Source: Apostichopus japonicus (lineage: Eukaryota > Echinodermata > Holothuroidea > Aspidochirotida > Stichopodidae). From it: 64,000 nt of DNA. The translations under genes were made by a program, and so were the position numbers. The notes under the pieces are model-generated. The model worked only from the letters and a program-made list of their open reading frames with translations. It made no database searches and was not told where the DNA came from. The stretch is taken from the NCBI RefSeq assembly GCF_037975245.1, contig NC_092564.1, positions 10,518,484 to 10,582,483 on the forward strand, written 5' to 3'. Of the stretch, positions 34,431 through 46,063 are shown in pieces; within the stretch, counting starts at the first letter, position 1, and each line of letters begins with the position of its first letter.

Positions 34431-34580
34431 TACGGCAGGTCTCACAACTGATGCTGATGGCAAGGCATGTAATGGGTCCAGTAGAACAATGGCTGCAGCT
34501 TATCATTCTGATGTAGTACACCTAAACAGGTCTCTCTACAGAGCACTGACTAAAGTAGTACTCTCCTCTGATATATGACG
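34431..34580 (+). pseudogene. Transposase relic, internal fragment after a deletion
   Basis: After ATGGGTA the sequence jumps to a frame reading GLTTDADGKACNGSSRTMAA, the same block found near 27380 in the longer relic. The N-terminal half of the coding region is therefore deleted in this copy. The frame stops soon after. Confidence 0.5.
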
Positions 34581-35132
34581 AAATCTACAGTAAACAGGTT
34601 AGTAAATTTGCAAGTCTTATTAAGGGCCTGTCACAGTGCTATGATGGCTCACAGAGACACAAGCAATGGATGTGACACCTCCACACATAGGCTGTTGTGG
34701 CATATGTGGGAGATGTGAAATGATTTGGTACTTAAAAATTAATTTCTTTGCACAATACTTTGAAGAGCAGATGCTGGAATGTGGCTCTCTCTTAGCTGCC
34801 AGGGATAGCATTGTGCGGATAATGCCATATGCTGGTGCCCCTGGCATACTGATGGTGTAGGCACCTGTCCACATCCTGCATCCCTTTGTGTAACTTGCTG
34901 GGGCTGATGTATATTTTGCCACTTTTGCATTTATTTCATCAGCCCATGCCATCCAATCTTAGTCTGACATTGTGAAGGTGTGAGCTTTCCAGTTACAAAT
35001 GTGTTACTGTATACAGGCCTATCCTTATTCTGATTGCAGTCTGGGTCTCAATAAAACTGATTCTTACACCATATATATTACGTGTAATGTATGCATTTAA
35101 ATTCTGACTGTCGCTTTTTGCTCTGCTAGGTA
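34581..35132. other. Unassigned sequence
   Basis: The first part (AGTTAATTTGCAAG-like, then GGCCTGTCACAGTGCTATGATGGCTCAC) recurs at ~39730-39785 and so belongs to the transposon family. The rest is unassigned; both strands have open frames of 60-110 codons without domains. Confidence 0.4.
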
Positions 35133-35140
35133 CACAGTAT

Positions 35141-36078
35141 TAGTGCTGATAGTCGACTCTTACTTTTGTAGTTGATTAATCGCATAGCTCTTCTCGCGAT
35201 ACTCGGTTACAGTTATGGCATCATCACTGTCATTTCTACATTGCAGAAATACAGTCAAACAAACCTTTCTCCATGGTGCACTGTCCGTATTTGTTCTTTC
35301 AAGTCTTAATGTGTGATGTCTAATTCATGTTAAAACATCTACCAAACAAAAACTGTCAACAAATTTCAATATTCAACATTTCTTAAAATCCTCCAAAGTA
35401 AATCAAAAACTTTGGAATGGATCTACAAGGCTACTACAACTACTAGCACTAATGACAGCAAAAAAATGAATAGATGCAACACCCTGTAGCGGTGTGATTA
35501 TTACTATGCAAGAGTTTTCTGTAGAAGGACGTTCACCTTCTAGGCTAGGCTTTAGCCTAGCGTGATAGCACGCACATATTATGACACATTGAAATGAAAC
35601 TTCACCGCAATCGACACACTCTATCAGACATATGATACATGTGAACCACTGGCCAGAAACTGTAAACATGCATGTTTGAAGAAATTACAAATTCTATGGC
35701 AATCATTAAAGATTAATAAATTTGGGAATTTGCAATTATGCGCAATGATGAAACATTGCTAGGACTAAATGTTGCACTGCAGAACAATCGTACTGTACTA
35801 CTAACAAGTAAACGCATGAATCTAACCTGAACAGGTGCTTACTGATTTTTAACACAGCACAGTTCTAGTGTAGCATTGTAAGAACCTGTGTTTGCGATAT
35901 TTGCTGACAAACTGCTTAAGTGTTGTTTTTGATAGGTTAGGCTATTTTTCAATAGCAGATTGTGTGTAGTGCTAGCTTTAGTCCAGTAATCGCAACTTAG
36001 GTTTTGAGAGCGATTAATCAAACTTCCAAAGTGTAATCGCGACTACTGGTGATTAATCGATCACGACTATCAGCACTA
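35141..36078. mobile_element. hAT-like MITE with TAGTGCTGATAGTCG ends
   Basis: Left end TAGTGCTGATAGTCG, matched in reverse at the right end (CGACTATCAGCACTA). Subterminal GATTAATCGC words are present on both sides. Flanking 8-mers are CACAGTAT (left) and CACTGTAT (right), six of eight identical, consistent with an old 8-bp duplication. The 938-bp body shows no transposase. Confidence 0.65.
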
Positions 36079-36086
36079 CACTGTAT

Positions 36087-36802
36087 AAAAGTAGACTACT
36101 TACCAGATGTACAACTTCAGTTCCTCAGGTTTTACTTGTTCTATAGCTTAACATTGAAATTAGTGGCTCCTTATACCATCCGTTACTGTACTACTACACA
36201 TTTCAATAACACACAGATCAAAACAACAGACACAGGTAGTACAGTGGTCTCTACAGGCCATGAACATGTTCTTCCAGTCTAATTATTACTTCGTCAGTGC
36301 ATTTTGGGGCACATGGTGTACCAATGGGTTGTTACTTCCGTGTCAATCTCGTGCCACATTGCGAAATTTTGGTGATTTTTCACAAAATTTGCCCCCAAAT
36401 CACTCAAGCGTAAAATGATGAGACGTTTTTGTCATATTCCGTGATTACATATCATAACCAATACCCCTTTAGGTATACTTAAGGCTCATAGAGTCTAAAA
36501 TGGCAATTTTCAAATTTTTACTTATTATGGCCACGACATGAAAATTTCAACATCCTGTATTTTTGGGATCCATCTAAGCATGTTCTCTAGAACATATATC
36601 AACAATTCTGCCAGTTAAAAACTTGATTTTTCCCTTCCAAAATTTTTTTCGTAATCTCATGACCTAATGTGACAGCATTTTAGGAACACGCTTTGCTCTC
36701 GCTGTTTCCTCCGAACATCATACCTACACCGACAAGTGTACATAAATACACAAAACAATCACTAACAAGTCAGCGCGAAATCAAATCTAAATTTCCCGTG
36801 GA
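36087..36802. other. Unassigned sequence
   Basis: No recognisable gene or repeat. This may be the promoter side of the degenerate P2RX7_C-like gene that follows. Confidence 0.35.
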
Positions 36803-37743
36803 ATGTCAGATTTAGAACCAAATGTGGCAACCGAAGTTCAAAGTGATAGTGGTTCTTCACCAGGCAGTGAAATTGTACTAGAAATAGAGTGCCCTTTCTA
36901 ATATTCGAAGCAGAGAGTGAAGGCGATGATCATGCCAATATTGAACCAAATGTTGAGGGTGGACCTGAGGTGTTACTGTTAGGATATAGAACCGTATCAG
37001 TTCGAGCCTGTCAAATGAGCCGAAATTGAAGCTCCACAACATATCGAAGAAGAAACCTGTTCGGAACTATTGCAAGGAGCATACAACGTGGTAAGAATTT
37101 AGTAATGAAGCAAACAAAATCCAGTCCATTTTGTGCATGTGTGGTTGGAATTCGCGGAACTGCCTTAACCATATTGTGAGTTGTGTTACTGTGACTTACA
37201 ACCATAGAATCCTTACAACCCATATGTACTGTGTGTTGGCTATGTATTCATACATGTACAGTATGGTGCGTAGTACTACCAGTAGTAGTAGTGTTGGTTG
37301 CATACTGAAAGTTTGGCTCGGGACGTAAGCTGCATTATGCAGCCATGTTAGGTAGGCATATGTGTCATTTTATACTCATTATTACTAGGCTAGTACTTAG
37401 GCCTGGAGTTTTGCAAATCAATTGTCTGAACAAAAGAATGTTTCATGAAATATGGAAGGTGTAAATTCACAACAAATGTAACCATAACTGTACATTGTAT
37501 CACTGCTTGTTATTGTGGACATCATGGGCCAACATTAATACATTTTGAACTTTCAACATTTTTTTTTAGGCAGTACAGTACAGATACATAGCCTACGGTC
37601 AACAGGTTCAAAGGTGCTGGGGGTTCCTAGCAAGACACGTCAGGGTTGTGCTACCATCATGTGCAGTCCAAAGAATCAGAAGTGAGTTTCCAGCCAATGG
37701 TCATTACACTGGATTCAAGATGCCAGGAGAAAACTCAATTGTA
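36803..37743 (+). pseudogene. P2RX7 C-terminal-domain-like gene, degenerate
   Basis: A start at 36803 opens MSDLEPNVATEVQSDSGSSP, followed by stops and frame changes. A short piece near 36985 reads IEPYQFEPVK, a word typical of the N-terminal part of P2X7-like cytoplasmic-domain proteins. A CMCGW-type cysteine remnant is at ~37131. After a TTTTTTTTTAG acceptor (~37570) an intact exon reads YRYIAYGQQVQRCWGFLARH, VRVVLPSCAVQRIRSEFPA and YTGFK, then a stop at 37741-37743. That is the conserved core of the P2RX7 C-terminal (zinc- and nucleotide-binding) domain, which many invertebrates carry as free-standing multicopy proteins. The first exon is broken, so I call the copy a pseudogene; the last exon alone may be intact. 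Confidence 0.65.
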
Positions 37744-38390
37744 TAGGAAGCCTTGGTTGAGAAATCCCTCACCTTTTCTATTCTACGATTGTGTTGGATT
37801 ATCAGTCCTTCAGGGTTCCCTCAGTGTTGATATACTAAAATTCAAGACTTTTAATTAAGGATGAAATGGTTATTTTCCAGATCCAACATCAACAATGAAA
37901 GAAAAGGCATGCTTTGAAGCATTTGGACACATGTATTGGCGTGACCGTGATGTCATATAATATGTGCATCAGTGAACAGGCATTGACCTTTTTAGGAGCA
38001 TTTACCTCCCAGACATGTTGGCTTTGTACCTTTAATCTGGAAGCCAAAATATCCATATCTCCAATGATATTTGACAGAAAGTTATAATAAAGACCAATGG
38101 AGGCAGCAGAACTCTTGAATGTTTAGACTTTGTTTCTTCAGCAGCAGGTGGTTTGTTTTACAATCTTTCTCCAGAAACTCAGCAGTACACCCTGTTAATG
38201 GTCTTTGATTGTTTTAATGTGTGTGATGCTGTGTTTCCAGTTGCGTGTCAGTGTTGTATGTGTCGTCGAGCGTGGGTAACATTCACAGGTATGCATGTGA
38301 GTTGCGTCGTGCAGTATTTCTTGGTTTAAATTACCCTTTATTCTATTTGCTTTTGGTTTATTCTAATTAATTTATCACATTCATTTGAAC
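37744..38390. other. Unassigned sequence
   Basis: No gene recognised between the P2RX7_C-like fragment and the next MITE copy. Confidence 0.35.
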
Positions 38391-38718
38391 CTCAAGTTTC
38401 TTTATCATGACTGTGCAGACTTTTTGTTTGCTATGAGAGCTTGAAATTTTCCTCACTTGTAAACAAACCTCTTTACTCAGCAGTAAACAATGTTCATATG
38501 CTGCTCCAGGGAGGCCTAAAGTGGTCTAAACTTGCCTCAACTGACCCAATCTTTGTACCACTTGTACATCCATTCATGCTCCATAACAGCCAAACCAAGA
38601 AAACCAGATCCTAATTGATAAGATAAAAAAAAAGATGTTCTCCTGTTGCTCTTTGGAACTTTTCCTGAAGGAGAACACTTGTGCAGGTTGATATAGATGC
38701 TAATAGGAGTATGCCACC
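38391..38718. mobile_element. TTAA-target MITE, copy 3 (left end missing)
   Basis: Matches from CATGACTGTGCAGAC onward and ends GCTAATAGGAGTATGCCACC, followed by TTAA at 38719-38722. The first ~120 bp of the family are absent. Confidence 0.7.
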
Positions 38719-38722
38719 TTAA

Positions 38723-39446
38723 GTAATAGCTGAGATATTTAAACTCCACATTAAACCTCATTTTTATGATAGTTTGAGAAGTTGTGACTTACATCATTTC
38801 TGTGTATCTCTGTCTATTGGGTGAATCTTCATATGGTGTCTCACACATGTTGTACAGTCTATATGAATAATACAGTACTGAACTTTAAACAAGTGAGAGC
38901 CCAATGATTGACATATTCCCTAGTGTGATAAGAAGTCATTCTATCAGCATGACAGGCATTTACTGAATGTCTAAATTGTTCTTGGGTCCACAGAATGTGT
39001 TTTAAGCACAGTCCCTCAAGTTGGTGCTACTTACCCCCTCTGGTGGAAACTTGGTTGGCCTTCTTCCCTCTGAAAATTTTATCACTCCCAGCATCCAGTA
39101 AGCATGCGCCCTTAGCTGTGGCTCTAAAGTGAAAGAGAAAAAGTTACTTGTTACTTTGGCACTGCTTTTCAAAGGTATTTTGTCAGATTTTGGCGCAAAA
39201 AATACTCAGGAGAGCTATTAGCTGTGACCAGATCTAGAATGAGGGCGCTGTTCAAACAACAGTCCAAACTAGTGGTAGTCCATCATATTGACTAGTTTCT
39301 CGGTGTAAGTCTTGTCTTGTATCATTCTATGTGCAGCTATTCAACTGCTTAGACTTCCAATAAATGCTTACAAACAAAACTAGTGAATAGGTCACTGGAA
39401 AATTGGTATATTTTAAGGATAAAAACTGATTAGTATTTAGAAGAAT
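38723..39446 (+). repeat. Transposon upstream region (second copy)
   Basis: Collinear with 33682-34430, with small indels. It leads directly into the transposase start at 39447. Confidence 0.7.
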
Positions 39447-39710
39447 GGGTAGAAGGAAAGGCATGTTTGATAGGCATGCAACGACCTTCAAGCCAGGTAA
39501 CAGGTTTGGCTTTACTGCTTGAACAGCTGCTGAAGCTGATGCCAATTGCACTGGTGATATTCCTAGCTCTTCTGATACAGATATGGCAACTAATTCCTCT
39601 TGCAAACCTGCTTATAGAAGGCTCGACAAGGAAGAGTATGAGAGAGTAATTAACCCAGCAGATAAAAGACATGAGATATTTTCAACTCAATCACAACAAA
39701 CCATGTTTGC
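39447..39710 (+). pseudogene. Transposase relic, N-terminal fragment
   Basis: The frame opens MGRRKGMFDRHATTFKPGNR, homologous to the start at 26560 (MGKRKDMFGRRATTLKPGNR), then hits a stop after FGFTA. An adjacent continuation reads CKPAYRRLDKEEYERVINPA, again like the N-terminal region of the same protein family. Truncated soon after. Confidence 0.5.
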
Positions 39711-39955
39711 ATAATCTACAGGAAACAGGTTAGTTAATTTGCAAGCCCTATTAAGGGCCTATCACAGTGCTATGATGGCTCACTAGAGAGACAAGCAATG
39801 GATGTGGGGATGACCTTATAGGTCTTTCTGATATGGAAGAATTTGTAGGACTTGATTAAAGGTTGTGTTTGGAATCACTATGTAGCTACAAGAGTGAACT
39901 CTTGTCCATCTAAGAAGCTTAATAAAACAGTAACAAACCTGGCAAGAATCCTTCA

Positions 39956-40423
39956 GGTAGCATACGCCCATTAAAAGCGCCATTGACTTACACACTAAAT
40001 CACAAAAGTAATGTGGTCTCTTAGTCTAGATAGAAGTTTTCACTAGCTAAACGCTACCCATCACCGGATAGCTGTCAAGTTGGCCTTTTATGGCACCATC
40101 AATTTTCCGTATCATGACCATGTAGATTTTTTGCTATCCGAGCCGGAAGTTTTTGACACTTGTAAACAAACCTCTTCACTCAGTGGTAAACAATTTTCCT
40201 ACGCTGCTCCTGGGAGGCCTTAAAGGGGTCTGAAATGGCCTCAATTGACACAATTTTCTCACTACATGTACTTCCATTCATGCTCTTCAACATGCAAGCC
40301 ACAAAAAACTAGGTCATGATTGATAACAGATCACAAAAGATGTTCCCCTGCTGCTTTTTGGCACTTTTCTTGAAGGAGTACAATAAAGCGGACTGATATA
40401 GACTCTAATAGGAGTATGCCACC
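39956..40423. mobile_element. TTAA-target MITE, copy 4 (full length)
   Basis: Begins GGTAGCATACGCCCATTAAA and ends CTAATAGGAGTATGCCACC, with TTAA after it (40424-40427); the left target reads TTCA, one base changed. 468 bp, non-coding. This copy and copy 5 share a further ~180 bp on the right. Confidence 0.75.
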
Positions 40424-40607
40424 TTAAGTGAGAGATGAATTTTTTTTAATACCAATATGATACTTTTTATAGTCGTCACAATATAAACCACAACAAAATT
40501 CTATGCAATTATCATTTTAGGTCCATAAAGATGTATTTTCAGAGATTTCAGTATGCAAGGTGGAGTGTGTAAATACACATATGAGCAATACTGTGTAAGC
40601 AGTAAAC
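40424..40607 (+). repeat. Flank shared with 47746-47930
   Basis: GTCGTCACAATATAAACCAC, TGCAATTATCATTTTAGGTC and GAGCAATACTGTGTAAGCAG occur in the same order at both places. The MITE and its right flank were therefore duplicated together, or inserted into copies of the same repeat. Confidence 0.7.
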
Positions 40608-41024
40608 CAGGTCTACGTCTGCAACAACATTTCCAGTCACCAATTTTGATAAGCTTGACCAATTTGGGTGCATCTATGATTCCTGCAGGTTGTATTGGTA
40701 TCCCTGATCACAGTCCACTTGGTATGGCTTGCCCTACTGTACCTGCAGAAACGTCATCCAGAGAAGGGTCAGCGGGGAGGGTTTTTTCGTCTCTGGCTCT
40801 GAAAAGTGATGAAAACTACTTTTGTTTAGCTCAGCTGATTCCTCCCAAACTGACCTACTGTACAGGACATACCCCAATGTATTCCTGAACTGTTTGGAAC
40901 ATGTTAAACTGATATTGCATGTCACTCCAGTGCAACTGTTAAGTTACTAAGAATAAGAGAAGAAAATTGAAGGTGTTCTTTGCAAAAACTGGATCATCGG
41001 GATTTGTAAACCACAGCCTCACTG

Positions 41025-41126
41025 TGTGACAAGTACAGTACATTTATGTAGCTAATCAATATGAGCTACCGTACTTGCTCTTCATATTACACACTACCAC
41101 ACGCTCGACGGCCACAAACTGAAACA
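41025..41126 (+). repeat. 5' LTR (internally deleted)
   Basis: Starts TGTGACAAGT and ends GAAACA. It shares CAATATGAGCTACCGTACTT and CTCTTCATATTACACACTAC with the 3' LTR. It lacks about 90 bp present there and has about a 13-bp insertion near its start. Confidence 0.8.
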
Positions 41127-41139
41127 TGGTGTCAGAAGT
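41127..41139 (+). promoter_or_regulatory. Primer-binding site, tRNA-Leu type
   Basis: TGGTGTCAGAAGT begins immediately after the 5' LTR. It is complementary to the 3' end ACTTCTGACACCA found on tRNA-Leu(CAG) of animals, so tRNA-Leu is the likely primer for minus-strand synthesis. Confidence 0.75.
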
Positions 41140-41634
41140 AAACTTAAGATAATTTCGAGGAACATTCTTGCGAGATTCGAAGGACTGATCACCCGAAAAT
41201 CACCGTGAATTTGTCAGCAATTCGGTAAGATTCCGCTATGCGAATGCACCGTTAGAATAGCATACACAGTATCGTATGTATAGGACTATGCGATAAAACA
41301 GTACAGTAATCCTAGACGCAACGTAGAATGCAGTGTGATGTGGTAAGCAAAGAAAGGAAGTGCAGATTGTACACTAAACTATAGCAGTAAGATATAACTG
41401 TGTTCGACTAGTTCATAATGCAACGAAGGGGAACACACTGCAGCACGGTGATAATACAGTAGTAAAGCCTTGTGAAACAACAGTCTGGTGAGGTGAAAAT
41501 AAGAAAAGAAAACAATCGCGTTACTGTACGTACCGGTACAATACAAAACCGTGTACACGTTGGAGAATTAAAATTAACATTCAGACGATTCCTGAAATAA
41601 ATTCTGCCAGAAGATCGTGAGTTACAATAACAGT

Positions 41635-42600
41635 ATGGATAAAGTTCCCCCACCAGAGAAGATTGATTTTGCTTCTCCCAAACTGGCAAGCAGATGGCAA
41701 CACTGGAAAGAAGAATTCAAGCTATATGCAGAACTGGCAATGTCTGACAAAGATGATAAGTTAAAGGAAAAGTGTGCCTCTACTGTATCTTATGGGCACT
41801 ACCGGACGTGAGATATATGAGACTATAAAACCGGTACCAGCTGCAGGCGCTGCCGATGTTTCCCCGAAAATTGGAGAGCTCCTCACACTCTTTGATGCCT
41901 ACTGCAACCCAAAGCAAAATGAAACTGTAGAAAGATACAAATTCTTCACAAGATTTCAGGAGCCAGGGGAGCAGTTGGACAGATACATCACTGAACTCAA
42001 AGTCCTGGCACAAACATGTAACTTTGAATCATTGCATGACCCGCTTGTCCGGGATAGGATCGTGTGTGGTATCACAAATTCGGCACTCAGAGAGCAATTA
42101 CTACGGGCACAGAAACTTACCCTGAAATCATGCGAGGATATGTGCCAGTCGGCGAAACTATCCAGAGAAAGGATAGGGACCATCGAGACGAAAACAGAGG
42201 TGCACGCGCTCCGACAAAGCGTGCAAGACGACAGACTTCAGAAATGCAAGTACTGTGGGAACAGACACGTCTTTGGGAAGTACCAGTGTCCTGCATATGG
42301 AAAGACCTGTTCCAAATGAGACAGGAAGAACCATTTTGCAGCTCAATGCAGAACAGCTACACGCAAAGCGTCAGCGAGCGGATCCCAATGGAGTGGACCC
42401 AAAAGGGGCAATATGAAACGGAAACCGTGGGTAAATGCTATAGCGGAAGGTACGTCCAACGTTGGCGACAGTTCCTCCGAGTCCCTCTCAGATGACGACT
42501 TCGAGGACGTCAACACGGTGAACCTGCTCACTCCTCCAAAGACAGAGAACAATATAAACTATATTAACTATAAGCAACAAAGTCACATTTACGCTGACAT
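41635..42600 (+). pseudogene. Gypsy gag
   Basis: The start at 41635 reads MDKVPPPEKIDFASPKLASR. A frameshift near 41790 moves into the frame holding EIYETIKPV and a FTRFQEPGEQLDRYITELKV block, typical of gypsy-type capsids. The zinc-binding end, CKYCGNRH..G.YQCPAYGKTC, is interrupted by TGA at 42317-42319, at the place where a cysteine is expected. Reading continues in the same frame to NHFAAQC and a Ser/Asp-rich linker. The role was structural: packaging of element RNA. Confidence 0.8.
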
Positions 42601-43445
42601 GAGTATAGATGAAGTAAGAGTCACTTTCAAATTTATAGCGGGGCAACCTGCAACATCTTACCAAGCTCAGTTATGAAGAAACTAGGTAAGCATAACATTA
42701 AGCAAACTAGCCAGGTATTATCAGTGTACAATGGGAGTACGTCAAAGCCAAATGGTAAATGCAAACTAAAATTGGTGAACCCCGAAAATGGAAAGAAATA
42801 CCGGGCTGAGTTTGTGATTGTTGACAATGATATTGCAATCCCTCTGCTAGGCAGCAAAGTGGTCCAGCAGATGGGTCTCATAGAAGTTAGACATGAAAAC
42901 ATTGCCAAACCACTAGGCGTCAATGCGATCACGAATGCAAATGATGGTAAAAACGTCAAAGTTGTGAAGGAGGGGCAAATTACTAATGTTGAAAACCTGT
43001 ACCAGGAGTACAATGATGTTTTTGAGGGCATAGGTCAACTAGAAGGGGAATATAAACTACAGCTAGATCCCAATGCAGTACCTGTAGTTCATCCACCCCG
43101 TAGGTTCCCTGTGGTAATCCGAGACAACCTCAAAGCAGAATTAGATAGGCTTGTGAAACAAAACATCATAAAGCCAGTTTCAGAGCCAACCCCCTAGGTC
43201 TCCAGTCCAGTGACTGTGGTAAAGCCGGGGAAAATGAGAATATGTATCGACCCCAGAGACCTAAACAAGAGTCTCATGCGCAGCCACTATCCGATGCCTA
43301 CCTTAGAGGATATACTCCCAGATTTAAGTAAGGCTCAGGTCTTTAGTGTATTCGATGCTAAGCATGGGTTTTGGCATGTGAAGCTTGATAATGAGAGCTC
43401 ACTTTTGACCACGTTTAACACCCCTTTTGGAAGGTATCGATGGCT
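42601..43445 (+). pseudogene. Gypsy protease and first half of reverse transcriptase
   Basis: A frameshift near 42637 separates the gag frame from the protease frame. The active-site motif is damaged (Y-S-G-A where D-S-G-A or D-T-G-A is expected), followed by TCNILPSSVMKKLG. IPLLGSKVVQQMGLI marks the end of the protease domain. Then come YKLQLDPNAVPVVHPPRRFP, a TAG at 43195-43197 where Trp is usual, and the RT blocks MRICIDPRDLNKSL, HYPMPTLEDILPDL and FSVFDAKHGFWHV (first catalytic Asp present). Confidence 0.8.
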
Positions 43446-44764
43446 ATTGGCTTCCATTTGGACTAAATGCTGCGCCGGAAGAGTTCCAGCGTAGGCAGCA
43501 TCAGGCCCTAGAGGGTTTGCCTGGTGTAAAATGTATTGTAGACGATGTTATCGTTTATGGGGAAGGTCCCACCAAAGAAGCAGCTATCCGTGATCACGAC
43601 CAGAAGGTAAGAAATCTCATGGATAGATGTCGAGAGAAAAACTTGCGACGCAATAGAGATATGGTCAAGTTTAGGACAGATGAGGTATCCTTCATGGGTT
43701 ATTTGATTACTAGCCAAGGGTTAAAACCAGATCCAAGAAAGGTTGAGGCAGTCATTAAGATGCCAAAACCCACTGATGCCCAAGCAGTTCGGAGATTCAT
43801 TGCTTTTGTAACATATCTCAGCAAATTCCTACCCAAACTAAGTGACGCATGCGAACCAATGCGCAAACTGACGCTGAAGGACACAGAGTGGTCGTGGCAT
43901 GAAGTTCACGACAAGGCTTTCAATAACATTAAGAGCCTAGTCACCTCACAACCAGTGCTCAGCTACTATAACTCCGCAAAGGAACTTACCTTGCAGAGTG
44001 ACTCGTCAGAGTCCGGACTGGGTGCTACGATAATGCAAGACAGTCACCCAAGTGCATTTGCTAGACGCGCCTTGAGTGACATAGAAACGCGATATGCGAT
44101 AATAGAAAAAGAACTCCTGTCTGTCATATTTGGGTTGGAAAGATTTCACCAATACACGTATGGTCGTAGAGTGACTGTACAAACAGATCACAAACCACTG
44201 GAAAGCATCGTCTGCAAACCGTTGTATAAGGCACCAAAACGCCTACAACGAATGTTGCTGCGGCTCCAGAGATATGAAGTAACCTTAGGCTATAGGCCAG
44301 GCAAACAGATGCAGCAGGCTGACACGCTCAGCAGAGCGTATCTTCCAGGAAAACCTCAAGGTCATACCTCTAGAGAGGTAGAATCAGTGAACATGGTGTA
44401 TCAACTACCCATAACTGATTCCAGAAAACAGGCAATACAAGGGCACACAACATCTGATAGTACACGGCAGACACTCATTACCATCATTCACAATGGGTGG
44501 CCACAGTCTCAAAATTACTTACCACAGTGTGTGACTCCCTACTACCAATGTCGGGATGAGTTAACAGTGCAGGATGGCGTGGTAATCCGTGGTGAAAGAG
44601 TTGTTGTTCCCAAAACACTCAGGAGGGAAATGCTCGATAAAATTCACTCTTCGCACTTAGGAATAGACGGATGTCTTCGCCGTGCTCGTGAATGCCTGTA
44701 TTGGCCAGGTATGAATGCCGAGCTGAAGGACTACATGCGACGTGTGTGCTTCTGTGGGAACTAA
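43446..44764 (+). pseudogene. Gypsy reverse transcriptase (second half), RNase H and integrase zinc finger
   Basis: After a one-base shift near 43446 the frame is open for about 440 codons. The RT continues with WLPFGLNAAPEEFQRR and the catalytic VDDVIVYG at ~43540. RNase H follows: LTLQSDSSESGLGATI with its first Asp, ERYAIIEKELLSVIF-like text with Glu, and VQTDHKPLESI with Asp. The integrase H2C2 finger starts HSSHLGIDGCLRRARECLYW, but its last cysteines are disturbed by a frameshift and stop at ~44750-44764. Confidence 0.85.
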
Positions 44765-45674
44765 TCAGTCCAAAGAGCCACTCATGCCACATGCAATAGG
44801 GCGAAGACCATGGTCCAAAGTTGGCGTAGACCTATTCCATGTTCATGACCGTAACTATGTCGTGACAGTCGACTATTTTTCTGGTTTTGGGGAAATTGAC
44901 TTTCTCCAGGACACCACCTCCAACAGTGTGATACACAAACTGAAAGGGCAATTTGCTCGTCATGGTATCCCAGATGTTTGCATGTCTGATAATGGACCCC
45001 AATTTAGCTCCTATGAGTTCAAACAATTTGCACGGGATTAGGAATTCAGACAAACAACATCTTCCCCAGGGTTTCCCCAAAGTAATGGTAGGGCGGAACA
45101 AGCAGTCAAGATGGCAAAGTCACTAATCACCAAAGCAAAAAAAGCAAGGAAAGACCCATATCTAGCTATCTTAGCTTATAGAAACACTCTCAAAACATGG
45201 ACTCCAGTCCAGCCCAACGCTTGTTTAGTCGTAGGACAAAGACACTGCTTCCTACTAGCAAAGGTGACAGAGCAGATTAAATCAAACAAGGCAAGACAAG
45301 CCTACTATCATGATAAAGGCTCACATTCACTTCCAACACTTAACACCGGAGACACAGTCAGGATTATGCCACCATCCAAGCGTCAAGAGTGGCAAAAGGC
45401 AATTGTCCAAAACCAAGTGTCGCCCAGGTCGTATGAAGTTATGACTGAAAAGAGGCGTGTATATCGCAGAAACAGGAAACACTTGCGACACACAAAGGAG
45501 ACTTACACACCCAACCCCGAACCACTGGAAACAGTTGAGCAAGAAATTACTCAAACTGATCCACACACACAAAACCCCCACACTGTTAAAGATTACTCAG
45601 ACAGACTTCCGCAGCAGACACGTTCAGGTAGAGTAATGCGTGTCCCAAGCTATCTGAGAGATTATACCACTTAG
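44765..45674 (+). pseudogene. Gypsy integrase core and C-terminus
   Basis: The frame reads PWSKVGVDLFHVHDRNYVV (first Asp), VCMSDNGPQFSSYEF (second Asp), then TAG at 45039-45041 where Trp is expected, then SPGFPQSNGRAEQAVK (catalytic Glu). This is a D,D-35-E-type integrase core. The C-terminus carries GDTVRIMPPSKRQEWQKAIV, the usual GPY/F-like barrel region, ending at TAG 45672-45674. The enzyme joined element cDNA to host DNA. Confidence 0.85.
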
Positions 45675-45868
45675 TTGTAGTAAAGTTGTTAAAGGTGCTG
45701 TTTTAGGCTCCCTATAAAAACTTATGTTTATCTTTTTTTTATAATTGTTTTACTTGAGTTTAGCATTAGTGCACTTAACGTAATGAACATAAGTATATAT
45801 GCTCGTATAGAGTAAAATTGTATTGCATGCTGTTTACATTCACCAAGTTGTGACGTGACTTAAAATCT

Positions 45869-45881
45869 AAAGGAAAGGAGA
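45869..45881 (+). promoter_or_regulatory. Polypurine tract
   Basis: AAAGGAAAGGAGA lies directly before the 3' LTR; it would prime plus-strand DNA synthesis. Confidence 0.75.
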
Positions 45882-46063
45882 TGCGACAAGTGTAGCTGAT
45901 CAATATGAGCTACCGTACTTGCTCTTCATATTACACACTACGAGTATGTGCACTCCATTGAATATGGCTACTGAAGTACAATAATAAACCAAGTCTGTTA
46001 CTAAATAAATGATCGCCTACTATATTCTTTATACGACACGCTCAACGGCCACACACTGAAACA
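45882..46063 (+). repeat. 3' LTR
   Basis: 182 bp from TGCGACAAGT to GAAACA. It is longer than the 5' copy because of the deletion there. An AATAAA lies at about 45981-45986. Confidence 0.8.

Larger units (their letters stand above)
41025..46063 (+). mobile_element. Ty3/Gypsy LTR retrotransposon, complete but inactive
   Basis: 5039 bp between exact 5-bp target duplications (CACTG at 41020-41024 and 46064-46068). It has two LTRs, a primer-binding site, gag with zinc knuckles, protease, reverse transcriptase, RNase H, integrase and a polypurine tract. The pol order RT-RNase H-integrase is the Ty3/Gypsy order. No envelope-like ORF is seen. Three nonsense codons and about four frameshifts disable it. 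Confidence 0.9.
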
